A program made the translations under genes and the position numbers. 40,136 nt of DNA. It comes from Candidatus Woesebacteria bacterium GW2011_GWB1_39_12. GTDB lineage: Bacteria; Patescibacteriota; Microgenomatia; UBA8517. Below the pieces are notes generated by a model. That model saw only the letters and a program-made list of their open reading frames with translations, was not told the DNA's origin and searched no databases. Shown piece by piece: positions 1 to 9,116 of the stretch (position 1 is the stretch's first letter; the number at the start of each line of letters is the position of its first letter). The DNA lies in assembly GCA_000993405.1 (NCBI GenBank), contig LBWB01000016.1:1-40136 (forward strand). Reading direction: 5' to 3'.

Positions 1-469
1 TTACTTCCCCATTTCCAGTCCCTGCAATATTTCCTGCAAAAAATACTTGAAGTTGTAGAGAGGCGGCTTGCGTGATTGTTGCTCCTTTTTCAATGACAAT
101 ATGGATATTATTGTTATTAAGGTCAGCGCCTATTTTCATTGTTTGAGCAACAGTATCGCCTACGGCATAATGAGCGACAGTAAAGGTATAGGTACTCCCG
201 CCTTTTATTACTATTTTTCCACCACTTGTTGGAAGATTATTTATTGCATATTGTAGTGGTACGGCAAAATCGGTACTGGTTGAAACCGCTGTCCCTGTAT
301 CATCATAGGCTATGTAATTTGAACCGCTTTTAATAAGAGTAAAAGAGGCAGGATTAGCAGTGGCAATTATATCTGCCGCTGTACGAAGTTCGTTTACATG
401 AGAAGGATAGATGTCGTCATCATCAGTTAATGTTTGAGAATTTGAATTATTTCCAGGTGTCCATAACAT
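1..469 (-). CDS. N-terminal part of a tail spike/fibre-like protein, truncated by the window edge
   Basis: Open frame not in the ORF track: MLWTPGNNSNSQTLTDDDDIYPSHVNELRTAADIIATANPASFTLIKSGSNYIAYDDTGTAVSTSTDFAVPLQYAINNLPTSGGKIVIKGG...NIAGTGNGEV, still open at position 1. Confidence 0.75.
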   Translation of the reverse strand, partial: MLWTPGNNSNSQTLTDDDDIYPSHVNELRTAADIIATANPASFTLIKSGSNYIAYDDTGTAVSTSTDFAVPLQYAINNLPTSGGKIVIKGGSTYTFTVAHYAVGDTVAQTMKIGADLNNNNIHIVIEKGATITQAASLQLQVFFAGNIAGTGNGEV

Positions 470-490
470 ATTATTTTTAATAAATTAACA

Positions 491-877
491 TTATCTAAAC
501 CACATAACATATATGTTGGCTGTTCCTGTTGGAGAAGCTTGTTTAGTCCACGCTATAACTCCACCGTCTGAATTAAATGTTAATGCACCAAGTGCATAGT
601 TACCTGACGCTGGTTGTAAACAAATATCTGAACCATCTGTACTATTGAAATTACCAGCTGCACCATTACCAAGTACAACTGAATGAGTTGTTCCATTAGT
701 TAATCCAATTGAATGCGTTACGGTAGCGGAAATATTAGCAAATATAACAGCTGCTTTTGGAGTAAAACCCGCTCCAGTTAAGGTTTGATTACCTGATGCT
801 GTTGCAACATCATAAGTATGTACTGTTACTTTAAACCTTGAATCTGAATATAATACTCCTGGATTAAAAACTGGCAT
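491..877 (-). CDS. Small virion/tail-associated protein
   Basis: ORF 128 aa in the late operon, Gly/Thr/Ala-rich. Confidence 0.6.
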   Translation of the reverse strand: MPVFNPGVLYSDSRFKVTVHTYDVATASGNQTLTGAGFTPKAAVIFANISATVTHSIGLTNGTTHSVVLGNGAAGNFNSTDGSDICLQPASGNYALGALTFNSDGGVIAWTKQASPTGTANIYVMWFR

Positions 878-878
878 A

Positions 879-1829
879 TTATACTTCTATAAAATTAATA
901 ACAGAAGTCCCAGCAGTTACAATTCCAGTGACAACACCCGTATATAAACTTGAGCCTGTAATCTCCATAGCCCCTCCATTTGCATTAAGCCTATAACCAC
1001 TATTTATATTAGCCAATGTTCCAAAAGCTATATAAGAATCTCCAGTCCCATCATTTGACATAAATAAAGCTCTTCTTGAAGTATTTGAGGCTCTTATTGT
1101 TCCAGAAGTATTTGTTAAAGCCACAGAACCATTTGCATTAACTGTAGCAGCTCCCACATAACTGTTAATATTTACTGTTCCAGCTTTCAACATATCCATT
1201 GTCCCTGCTTGTATCATCTTAACCGTATCTGTAGTACCAGCTATAACCATACTGACTGTAGCTGCCTTAACCATTGAAAGTGTTCCATCTTGAAGCATTT
1301 TATTCGTATCAATTGTACCTCCAGTTATCATAGAGACTGTGGCAGCTTTCACCATACTTAATGTACCGTCCTGAACCATCTTTATAGTGTCTACTGTTCC
1401 AGCCGTCATCATTGATACCGTTGCCGCTTTAACCATGTCTAAAGTACCAGCATTTACCATTGCTAAAGTTCCTGAAGTTTCTACCGTATTTATCGTACCA
1501 GCTTTTATTAAATCAACAGTTCCAGCTGTAAGCATAGATATTGTGTCAACGGTATTAACAGTTCCCGATGAAAGTTTATCTATTGTTCCAGCTTTAACCA
1601 TACTTAAAGTACCATTTTTTATCATGTCTACCGTAGCTGCTTGTACCGTTCCGAGAGTTTGTACTGAAGTAATGGTTCCTAAAATTGCGATAACATTTAC
1701 CGTTCCGACAACTCCTGTAATTGAAGCCAATGTTCCACCTGTTACATGAACTTGACGGGCTACAATACCTGTTCCACTTTCAACGAAAGATTGTTTTTGT
1801 CTGTCTCCTACACCAGTTGGTATAGCCAT
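879..1829 (-). CDS. Repetitive tail-fibre-like protein with GT(V/L/I)(D/S)M(V/I)KA repeats
   Basis: ORF 316 aa; about 9-aa units and three 27-aa units TVSMMTAGTVDTIKMVQDGTLSMVKAA. Confidence 0.65.
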   Translation of the reverse strand: MAIPTGVGDRQKQSFVESGTGIVARQVHVTGGTLASITGVVGTVNVIAILGTITSVQTLGTVQAATVDMIKNGTLSMVKAGTIDKLSSGTVNTVDTISMLTAGTVDLIKAGTINTVETSGTLAMVNAGTLDMVKAATVSMMTAGTVDTIKMVQDGTLSMVKAATVSMITGGTIDTNKMLQDGTLSMVKAATVSMVIAGTTDTVKMIQAGTMDMLKAGTVNINSYVGAATVNANGSVALTNTSGTIRASNTSRRALFMSNDGTGDSYIAFGTLANINSGYRLNANGGAMEITGSSLYTGVVTGIVTAGTSVINFIEV

Positions 1830-1859
1830 ATTTTATTTAAGCAAAATACTAATGAAGAA

Positions 1860-1888
1860 AGTATAAGGTAGATTTAAAAAATTGTCTA
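1860..1888 (-). promoter_or_regulatory. Candidate sigma70-like promoter (TAGACA-N17-TATACT)
   Basis: Minus-strand -35 TAGACA at 1883-1888, 17-nt spacer, -10 TATACT at 1860-1865, upstream of the 1829 start. Confidence 0.55.
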
Positions 1889-1893
1889 ATCAA

Positions 1894-2022
1894 CTATTTA
1901 CGAAGTCGTCTTTTCATAGCCATCATCATTCCGTTCTCCCTACCATGATTAGTGGGTTTTCTCATTTGAAGTCCCCTTGCCTCTTTTTCCATCTGGACAA
2001 CACCTATCATTTTAGGCGGCAT
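1894..2022 (-). CDS. Small basic protein, 42 aa
   Basis: MPPKMIGVVQMEKEARGLQMRKPTNHGRENGMMMAMKRRLRK; start overlaps the upstream stop region. Confidence 0.5.
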   Translation of the reverse strand: MPPKMIGVVQMEKEARGLQMRKPTNHGRENGMMMAMKRRLRK

Positions 2023-2023
2023 T

Positions 2024-2179
2024 TTATTTGATTTGTTCATATATTTCGGTAGCCCTTCCAAAAATCTTTTCTAACTTGGGAGCAATTTTCTCCAATTCTT
2101 TAACATCATTAACCAAAACATAACCTTCAATGGCCAATTTGTCTAAAATTGCTTTTTCTTTTTTAGTTAATTTATCCAT
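2024..2179 (-). CDS. Small hypothetical protein, 51 aa
   Basis: MDKLTKKEKAILDKLAIEGYVLVNDVKELEKIAPKLEKIFGRATEIYEQIK; overlaps the upstream stop. Confidence 0.55.
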   Translation of the reverse strand: MDKLTKKEKAILDKLAIEGYVLVNDVKELEKIAPKLEKIFGRATEIYEQIK

Positions 2180-2627
2180 TATTTGTAGCAATCAAACGTC
2201 TCAGTTCATCACTTGTGATTGGAACTTTAATTTTGATTCCTAACGCTTTCACTTTAGCAAATAATTCACTCCTTGACAAATCAACTACGGGTTTAACCTC
2301 TACGGGTTCAAGTTTCTTTAAGTCTGGGAATTCCTCCTCAACTTCAATTTTATCCTCAACCTCTGGTTTTACCTCTTTCTTAAATGATGTTGGTTTTCCT
2401 AAAATTTTTGCATAAAGTTCACTTCTTACTGCCTCATTATTTAATTCTTTTACCCGCCCTGCTCTAATAAGTTCTCGGTCAACCAAGTGTTTTGCTCCGT
2501 GCTCTGCTAAAAATTCTGGGAATGATTCTCTTTCTCCCGCTTTGACTATATAAGTTTCCTTTTCGTAAGAAAAAGTAAAATTGGTATCGGCATAGTTAAA
2601 GAAGATTATTGTATTGTACATAGCCAT
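2172..2627 (-). CDS. Hypothetical late protein
   Basis: ORF 151 aa with GGGGGTGA leader. Confidence 0.6.
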   Translation of the reverse strand: MAMYNTIIFFNYADTNFTFSYEKETYIVKAGERESFPEFLAEHGAKHLVDRELIRAGRVKELNNEAVRSELYAKILGKPTSFKKEVKPEVEDKIEVEEEFPDLKKLEPVEVKPVVDLSRSELFAKVKALGIKIKVPITSDELRRLIATNNG

Positions 2628-2707
2628 ATTCTATAAATCACCCCCTTCAAAAGAAGACATAATTTTATGGTAGCAGATTTTTTTGAATAATTCAACAGCA
2701 ATCGTCT

Positions 2708-2726
2708 GGAGAGAAATTTTCTCTCC
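2708..2726. other. Perfect inverted repeat GGAGAGAAA-T-TTTCTCTCC
   Basis: 9-bp arms between two late ORFs; no strong U-run on either side. Confidence 0.5.
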
Positions 2727-2739
2727 AACGTGATTATTG

Positions 2740-3453
2740 TTAATCAATTCTTAAATAAACCTGATGTGCATAGTTCTGAGCACCCGCCTGAATTGCCTCA
2801 CCGACTTTAACTTGCTGTATATCATTTGATATAACATCAATTCCACCCGATACACTACCATCGCTGATAAACGTGTATCCAGCTGCAATTGTTGCATCAG
2901 AAAAAAGTCCGACTACTCCCTTTGTCTGTAACCATCCGAAATACCCAGATGTAAAGGAACGTAGTGCAACTCCAGTAGGTTGCGTAACTGCTGACGTATC
3001 CATCAAAACACCATTCCAAGGATTATGAGCCAAATCAATCTTTGAAGTTGTATCAAGAGCCACTAAAAGCGGGTCTTCAAGATTTACAACTGCTCCAGTT
3101 TGAGCTGAAGTATAAGCCAAATGACTGGCTACTTTCAAAGTCTGCCCAATACCTGTTCCATAAGAAACACTAAGAAATCCTTCAGCATATTCATTAGCCG
3201 CAGAAGTGGTTGCCCCGTGAGTAAAGGTAATAGATTTTGCCCCGACTACTGCCGCTGACGTAACTGCCATTGTTATGGTAGCCGTATCAATTGCAGGAGA
3301 TTGAGTAAGATAACCAATGGTTATTGCCTCGCCCATCTTAGCATATCTAAAAATTCTACCGTCTGCTGTTTCTCCCTTCTGACCTAATGCGTGCTGTTGG
3401 TATTGGTGTTCTGTCCAAATATCCGTTGCCGCTAAACTTACTATGTTTGCCAT
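2740..3453 (-). CDS. Virion structural protein, possibly capsid decoration
   Basis: ORF 237 aa downstream of MCP; leader GGGGGGTGAAACAAAATG. Confidence 0.55.
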   Translation of the reverse strand: MANIVSLAATDIWTEHQYQQHALGQKGETADGRIFRYAKMGEAITIGYLTQSPAIDTATITMAVTSAAVVGAKSITFTHGATTSAANEYAEGFLSVSYGTGIGQTLKVASHLAYTSAQTGAVVNLEDPLLVALDTTSKIDLAHNPWNGVLMDTSAVTQPTGVALRSFTSGYFGWLQTKGVVGLFSDATIAAGYTFISDGSVSGGIDVISNDIQQVKVGEAIQAGAQNYAHQVYLRID

Positions 3454-3518
3454 TTTGTTTCACCCCCCTCTAAATTATGTAATTTTTAATATACCTAAAC
3501 CATTCTTGCAAACTACTA

Positions 3519-4550
3519 TTATGTGTTTGCACCAATATTTATCTCACCACTTTCCGCTGCCGTTATAGATTGACCATAACACCCTGCAACGTGCATCGTT
3601 GTTGGAATCTTGGCCGCTGTACCAGCTGCGAGCCATGTAAGGGTTGTTCCCGTATTGCTTGATTGTGCACCAAAGAAATTTCTGGTCAACATACCCGTGC
3701 AACCTGTGGCATCAATAAATCTCAGAACTGAACCTGAACCGATTGCTGGTAACTGTTGGAATATATTATTATCAATTACAACTCCATTCATTCCAGAACC
3801 TCCTGCTAAGTATAAATTTACATCTACACTTGCGGCTGGCCCTGAAAAAATATTGTCTTGAATGATAACATCCTGTGGAACTGAATTTGAAGTACCTTTT
3901 AATAACACATCACAGACGTTTTTATAGAATCTGTTTCCTATAATCCGTACCTGCCATGCGTTTCCTTCCGCACTCCACATTATGGCTCCACCAGTTCTTC
4001 CATCAGTTGCAGTTGTACCTACACAGTTTTTGAAGTGACAACCTGTTATGGTTGTACCAAAAGCTGTTTTGGTAGAATTATCATCATCCAGTAGAATACC
4101 TCCACCAGTTGATGAAGCTCCATTAAATCCAAGATTGGCAATATAACAACCTGCGGCTCTCACTGTGAGAAGCGCGGTTGAACCTGAACCTTTCTTGATT
4201 TGTGGGAGTCCACCTTGCGTAAGCCCTCTTGAAATTCCGATTAGAGATAAATGAGGAGTTCCGTTTGGAATTATGATTGTTTCAGCATAATTCGTTGGGT
4301 CTCCCGTATTATCAGTAATCTTTTTCTCTGCAACAAATACCACATCTCCTGCCCCTGCTGCCGTTACACCTTCTTGGATTGTTATAAATGCTTTATCCCA
4401 AGATTTTCCGTTTCCCGATACTGACCTATCTCCATCTACAAACCAATACTTAGCAGATTTAGTCATATATCCTACTCCGACTAAATCTTCAGGATACCAC
4501 TTATGTCCAAAAGTTCCAACAGCTGGCATATATTTACTTGCTTTTCCCAT
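3519..4550 (-). CDS. Right-handed beta-helix protein encoded next to the capsid gene
   Basis: ORF 343 aa: YWFVDGDRSVSGNGKSWDKAFITIQEGVTAAGAGDVVFVAE...; repeated N-x-F/I-x-G rungs. Confidence 0.6.
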   Translation of the reverse strand: MGKASKYMPAVGTFGHKWYPEDLVGVGYMTKSAKYWFVDGDRSVSGNGKSWDKAFITIQEGVTAAGAGDVVFVAEKKITDNTGDPTNYAETIIIPNGTPHLSLIGISRGLTQGGLPQIKKGSGSTALLTVRAAGCYIANLGFNGASSTGGGILLDDDNSTKTAFGTTITGCHFKNCVGTTATDGRTGGAIMWSAEGNAWQVRIIGNRFYKNVCDVLLKGTSNSVPQDVIIQDNIFSGPAASVDVNLYLAGGSGMNGVVIDNNIFQQLPAIGSGSVLRFIDATGCTGMLTRNFFGAQSSNTGTTLTWLAAGTAAKIPTTMHVAGCYGQSITAAESGEINIGANT

Positions 4551-4601
4551 AATTTATTTCACCCCCATTTTATGTAACTTTTAATGACTATCCACTTATC
4601 A

Positions 4602-4629
4602 AAACGGCTACCCGCAAAGGTAGCCGTTT
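4602..4629. terminator. Terminator/attenuator hairpin after the MCP gene
   Basis: AAACGGCTACC cgcaaa GGTAGCCGTTT: 11-bp perfect stem; on the minus strand the stem ends in GTTTTG. Confidence 0.7.
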
Positions 4630-4695
4630 CTATACCCTTTGCAATTTTTCCCTCCTGAATTTTACTCGTCAAGGGCGGTTAATTTTCAATCCGAA

Positions 4696-5745
4696 TTATC
4701 CTGTGATACCTGTCAGTCTTCCATGATATCTTGGAGCTGCAGAAACTAAATTACCCTCCAAAATAAACTGGCCAACTTCTGAATACTGATTGGTTGGTTC
4801 TTTTAGACCACTCCAAGAGAATCCAGTTGTCTTTGGTGCATCTTCATAAACTCCGTCTATGTTTGAAGAAGCAAGGCTAACGGTTTGATATTTATGAGAT
4901 TTCAAACCATACCATTGCAAATATTCTTCATTTAACATCCAAAGAGTCTGAGCCGTGCACTTTTCATCCCGAACCAAAGGAACTCCTCTGTAAAAAAGTG
5001 CATCAAAACCTAATTCACCCTGCAAAGCTCCTCTGTCTTTGGCAATGCCAGTTCTTGTAACCTGTGCATAACCTGAAGCATTATAATTTGCTTGAACTGT
5101 CGGTTGAAGCAGAGCTTCATAGATTGTCCAAATAGCTTCAGTTGTTACGATAAGAGTTGGTCTTTTGCCTCCTCGTGTGCAGTTGTCATACAAAGCACCC
5201 ATTAAATCCGTTGTTAAAGTTCCACCACTGGCTGTGCGTGTCGCCTTCAACATTGTATAAGTGCTTCTTGACAATCCACCATAGGTTGTAACCGAGGTCG
5301 TGTCGTCCACGATAGCATCAAGTCCTAAAAAGTCCTTGTTGCTGTTTCCAGTACCATCTCCATAGAATAAAGTTCCGATAGAGTCAATCATATCCTGTTG
5401 GGTTGATTCCATTTCTACCTTAACTAAATTCAAAACTCCAGCTGGGGTTGCGTTGACATCAACTTCCATTCCTGACAAAACTACTGAATGATAGTAGCCT
5501 CTTGGGTCAAAAGACAATGTTTGTCTTGTATTGACTTTGGCAGTTGAAAATGTGTCGAGTCCCGAAAAAGAACCACCTGAAGTAGATTTTTGGTATTTAA
5601 TAGGAAACCTTAAAGTCTCACCATTCCACGGCTTAGCATTTCCAAGAAATCTTAAAGCTAAGACGTTAGAATTTAAAATATTATCTACCACTTTTGGAAC
5701 AATTTCATGATTGGTGATAGAAGTAATATATGTATCAAATGTCAT
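4696..5745 (-). CDS. Major capsid protein (HK97-fold-like)
   Basis: ORF 349 aa between scaffold and decoration-like genes; FGDGTGNSNKDFLGLDAIVDD-type capsid signature; strong leader GGGGTGAAACAAAATG. Confidence 0.8.
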   Translation of the reverse strand: MTFDTYITSITNHEIVPKVVDNILNSNVLALRFLGNAKPWNGETLRFPIKYQKSTSGGSFSGLDTFSTAKVNTRQTLSFDPRGYYHSVVLSGMEVDVNATPAGVLNLVKVEMESTQQDMIDSIGTLFYGDGTGNSNKDFLGLDAIVDDTTSVTTYGGLSRSTYTMLKATRTASGGTLTTDLMGALYDNCTRGGKRPTLIVTTEAIWTIYEALLQPTVQANYNASGYAQVTRTGIAKDRGALQGELGFDALFYRGVPLVRDEKCTAQTLWMLNEEYLQWYGLKSHKYQTVSLASSNIDGVYEDAPKTTGFSWSGLKEPTNQYSEVGQFILEGNLVSAAPRYHGRLTGITG

Positions 5746-5777
5746 TTTGTTTCACCCCTTTTAAAATAAATTTATAA

Positions 5778-6452
5778 TTATTGTCCACTAATTTTTTCGG
5801 CAGCATCAGCTACAATGTCATCAAGAGTCCTTCTTTTGAAAGACTTATATGGCGTTGTTGCCTTTGCTCCACCTTCTGTTTTTTTGGACGAGCCTATTGG
5901 GGCTACCCTCTTTCTTAAAGCCTGTTTCTCACCACGTTTCTCGGCATCCACCTCCAGTTGCATGATTTCCCATGCCTTGTTGATGTCACCAAGACCGTAC
6001 TTGACTGCAGTATTTAATAAACGTTTCTCATCAAACTCACCCTTCTCAGTTTTTAATTGAGAAAGAGCACTATCAAGAGCTTGGTCTTCCTGCCTCTGTT
6101 GGGCAGTTGACTGCTCCTGTTGACGTTGAAGGTCAGCTATTAAGTCTTCCTTAATCTTTTGCTGAACCTCACCCCACGTTTTGGGTTGCCACTCTTCCTT
6201 TGGAGTCGGTTGAGTTCCTACCCTTATGGATAAGTCCTTCAACTGACGCTCCAATTCGTCTACTCTTTGGGCTTTCGAGTAAACCTCTTTCCATCGTGGA
6301 TGTTCATGGAAAGGAACATTCTCATCTTGACTGCCTTGTTCAGGTGCTGTCTCAGGAGTCTTCTCTGCTGGTGATTCAGAGATTTCGACATCTCCCACTT
6401 CGGTTTTTCCAATCTCACCAAATCCTGTATCGTCTAACATATCCTTTTTCAC
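5778..6452 (-). CDS. Scaffold-like protein
   Basis: ORF 224 aa, acidic, Glu/Gln-rich coiled coil directly upstream of MCP. Confidence 0.7.
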   Translation of the reverse strand: MKKDMLDDTGFGEIGKTEVGDVEISESPAEKTPETAPEQGSQDENVPFHEHPRWKEVYSKAQRVDELERQLKDLSIRVGTQPTPKEEWQPKTWGEVQQKIKEDLIADLQRQQEQSTAQQRQEDQALDSALSQLKTEKGEFDEKRLLNTAVKYGLGDINKAWEIMQLEVDAEKRGEKQALRKRVAPIGSSKKTEGGAKATTPYKSFKRRTLDDIVADAAEKISGQ

Positions 6453-6512
6453 AGATTTTAGCGTTGATGTGACAACGAAGGATTGACGATTCCTTAAAAT
6501 ACTAACAATGAG

Positions 6513-6541
6513 AGTATAAAGTGAAGAAGAAATTTTGTAAA
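6513..6541 (-). promoter_or_regulatory. Candidate sigma70-like promoter (TTTACA-N17-TATACT)
   Basis: -35 at 6536-6541, -10 at 6513-6518, upstream of the scaffold/capsid genes. Confidence 0.55.
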
Positions 6542-6546
6542 ATCAA

Positions 6547-6675
6547 CTACTTTTTTAATTTACGTTTTATAGCAGGAAGGTTCCTTTGGTTAGGATATTC
6601 CTTACTCCACCTCTTGACTATTTTGGGATGTTTAGCATACATAAATCTACGTTGTGATTCTGATTGAAATGGCAT
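6547..6675 (-). CDS. Small basic phage protein, 42 aa
   Basis: MPFQSESQRRFMYAKHPKIVKRWSKEYPNQRNLPAIKRKLKK, a pattern familiar from phage head modules. Confidence 0.65.
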   Translation of the reverse strand: MPFQSESQRRFMYAKHPKIVKRWSKEYPNQRNLPAIKRKLKK

Positions 6676-6677
6676 AG

Positions 6678-7049
6678 TTATTGTGGATAAATTTCAGGAC
6701 CATAATCTTTTCCTTTAATATTTGCTTTTTCTTGTCTCCTCACTACTGCATCTGTCTGACCTAAAATATTATTTATTAATTTATTTTTTCTACCTGATTT
6801 ATAGTTCGCAACCCGCAAATTACTAACCGCTCTTTCTGCAACTGGTTTAATATACGGATTCATTAAAATTGGATTAGTTAAACCATGTAATCCTTCATAA
6901 GTTCCTCTATTTTTAAATTCTGCTGGAACTTTTTTAAGCAACCAATCTTTTGGAGTATTTTCTTTATTAAAAAAGGGTTCTTTTATATTTTGATTTACTT
7001 CTTTTTGATAAGTTTTAAGTTTTCGTATAATTGCTTCAAGGTTGGTCAT
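6678..7049 (-). CDS. Hypothetical head-module protein
   Basis: ORF 123 aa overlapping the portal 3' end. Confidence 0.6.
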   Translation of the reverse strand: MTNLEAIIRKLKTYQKEVNQNIKEPFFNKENTPKDWLLKKVPAEFKNRGTYEGLHGLTNPILMNPYIKPVAERAVSNLRVANYKSGRKNKLINNILGQTDAVVRRQEKANIKGKDYGPEIYPQ

Positions 7050-9081
7050 TTTGTCCTCCTTGTGGTTGTGATTGTTCTACTGGTTGTTCGGTTTGTTGTC
7101 CTTGTGCCTGTTCCTCCCCGACATGATTTTGATGCAATGCTTGAATTATCGGGTCAAGTGCCTCAAATTGTGGGCCATTGATAAATGCTTCATGGACTGC
7201 CAAATGCGGTTGGTCAGCCTTATCATAAGGTGGAACATTCTCTCCCCCGTTCATTCGGTCTATCTCTGCTTGAGCAACTTGTTTTGAGTCCTGCATTGGG
7301 GCTTCAATTCCGAAGTTTTTAGCAAGTATTTCCTCTTGAACGGCAGGAGGCAGAGTTTCAAGTTTAACCGTGATTGAGTAGTTTTTCTTCTCATTCTCTG
7401 GAGTTTTTGCCTCGGCAGCTTTAGCGGCTTCTTCCTTTAAGTCTGGGAAGAGAGAAACTGGGTCGTTCTTCCACTGGAAAAGTCTCTTGGCGGATTCGGT
7501 GGGATTGGGCCATTCTAATCTTTCAAAAAGCGTTATGGGGTCAATATTTCCCTGTTGCATTAAGTCCAATGCTTCCTGTCGTTGGGAGACCTTATCAACT
7601 GGTAACGTTGACCCTTCTTTAACGGAGATTTCAATTCCCTGTTCAATTGAATCACGGGAATATTCAATAACTTGTTGAGCTCCGTCTTTTCCGATAATTC
7701 TGGCATAGTGGGTTTGAGTAAAGTAAACTTTCATCATGTGCATCCATGCCTTATAAAGTTCATCAGCCACTTCCTCCAGCCCCCGAACCAGTAAGTCAAT
7801 TCTTCCAAAATCAGCTTCCCGTAAAATCTGTCTTCCGCCTAAAGTTTCCCTCCCCTGCCTCTCACCTCTGGTTGTTGAGTGAGTTCCCGCTACGTTATCA
7901 ACTGAAGATTTAAGCCCTTGAAGTGACTCGTAGGTGAAAGGAGCCAGTTGTTTGGCAGGTAGCCGTCCTATCCCTTCAGCTGGGTTTCCATGTTCCACCC
8001 ACACTTTATCTTCTGGGTCGCCAGTATATTTAGCCAGTTCCTCCTTGGTGATAAAGTCCCCGCTTCCCATCAAGACTCCGTTATCCGAAAAGTTGTCATC
8101 AATCTGCCTCTGCCTCTTATTTATCCCGTCCTGTAAAGGCATAATCTGCTCCACAAGTGAAGTATCATCCCAAACATTTTTACCAAGATTAAAGACGGAG
8201 TAGAAAATATAGGGAATTTTGGGTTTATCAAAATAATTATGGTAGTAAACTTCCCCCTCAATTTCCTGACCGTTCTCGTCAGTCGTTTTATTTTCAACTC
8301 CAGTATAATCAAAGTTTGGGTTCTTGAGTTTCTTGAAAATTAAGGTCTTGTACTTCCAACAAACGTACTCGGATGTCCAAAACTCCACATATTTAATTTT
8401 TGTTGCCAGTCCTTTTTGGTCAATCGTAGTTGGGTCATAATTTCCATCTTTATCTTGAGTGGCATTAAGTCCAAACTCCTTAATTACCTCACCAACCTTC
8501 TCAGGGAATTTCTTTAGGATTTCAGAAAGCGAATCTTCCAAGTATTCAACCACATACTCCCCGTTCTTATCTATAAGGATATTCTGGGGCAGGACATATT
8601 CGGTTACAATATCATCAATATCTGGGTCGTATTTGTATTTTAAGATTCCAATCCTTCTAAGCATATTATGTCTGGTTATCATTTGGAATTTACCCTTCAT
8701 TTTCTGTTTTTCAAACAAAGCCAGTAAAATTCTCTGGAGATTTTTGGCGTGTAACACCGACTCTGGGGTATTGGACTCCGATTTAGTTACGGGTTCGGGA
8801 GTTTTTGAAGTGATAATGGGGATGATTGTCTCAACCGTCTGGAAAGTGATATTCTCAACCACTCTTGATTTGAAGTCCCGCAATTTTTTACTGTCTATCT
8901 GTTTCCCCAACCAATAATTTTGGTTTAATTCGCCAATTCTGTCCAACTCATCATAGTCCTGTTTTGCTTTTGTTATCCGTTTATTGATAAGGGAGACTAA
9001 TTCCTTGTCTTCAATATCTAAAGACAACTCATCAAGTATTTCATCTTTCCCTTCTGTAGCTTCTTTTATTTTGTCTGCCAT
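7036..9081 (-). CDS. Portal protein
   Basis: ORF 681 aa between terminase and scaffold/MCP; ...YIFYSVFNLGKNVWDDTSLVEQIMPLQDGINKRQRQIDDNF. Confidence 0.85.
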   Translation of the reverse strand: MADKIKEATEGKDEILDELSLDIEDKELVSLINKRITKAKQDYDELDRIGELNQNYWLGKQIDSKKLRDFKSRVVENITFQTVETIIPIITSKTPEPVTKSESNTPESVLHAKNLQRILLALFEKQKMKGKFQMITRHNMLRRIGILKYKYDPDIDDIVTEYVLPQNILIDKNGEYVVEYLEDSLSEILKKFPEKVGEVIKEFGLNATQDKDGNYDPTTIDQKGLATKIKYVEFWTSEYVCWKYKTLIFKKLKNPNFDYTGVENKTTDENGQEIEGEVYYHNYFDKPKIPYIFYSVFNLGKNVWDDTSLVEQIMPLQDGINKRQRQIDDNFSDNGVLMGSGDFITKEELAKYTGDPEDKVWVEHGNPAEGIGRLPAKQLAPFTYESLQGLKSSVDNVAGTHSTTRGERQGRETLGGRQILREADFGRIDLLVRGLEEVADELYKAWMHMMKVYFTQTHYARIIGKDGAQQVIEYSRDSIEQGIEISVKEGSTLPVDKVSQRQEALDLMQQGNIDPITLFERLEWPNPTESAKRLFQWKNDPVSLFPDLKEEAAKAAEAKTPENEKKNYSITVKLETLPPAVQEEILAKNFGIEAPMQDSKQVAQAEIDRMNGGENVPPYDKADQPHLAVHEAFINGPQFEALDPIIQALHQNHVGEEQAQGQQTEQPVEQSQPQGGQNDQP

Positions 9082-9087
9082 AAGTAA

Positions 9088-9115
9088 AATATAATCTAAA
9101 ATTCCAAATTATCAA
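9088..9115 (-). promoter_or_regulatory. Candidate promoter (TTGATA-N16-TATATT) upstream of portal
   Basis: -35 at 9110-9115 and -10 at 9088-9093 in the TerL/portal gap. Confidence 0.45.
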
Positions 9116-9116
9116 A

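Noticed and set aside
1387-1749. Plus-strand ORF of 120 aa
   Set aside because: Antisense shadow of the repetitive 879-1829 gene; repeat translation, no start context, opposite to the operon.
8459-8917. Plus-strand ORF of 152 aa
   Set aside because: Antisense to the portal gene; low-complexity shadow ORF.
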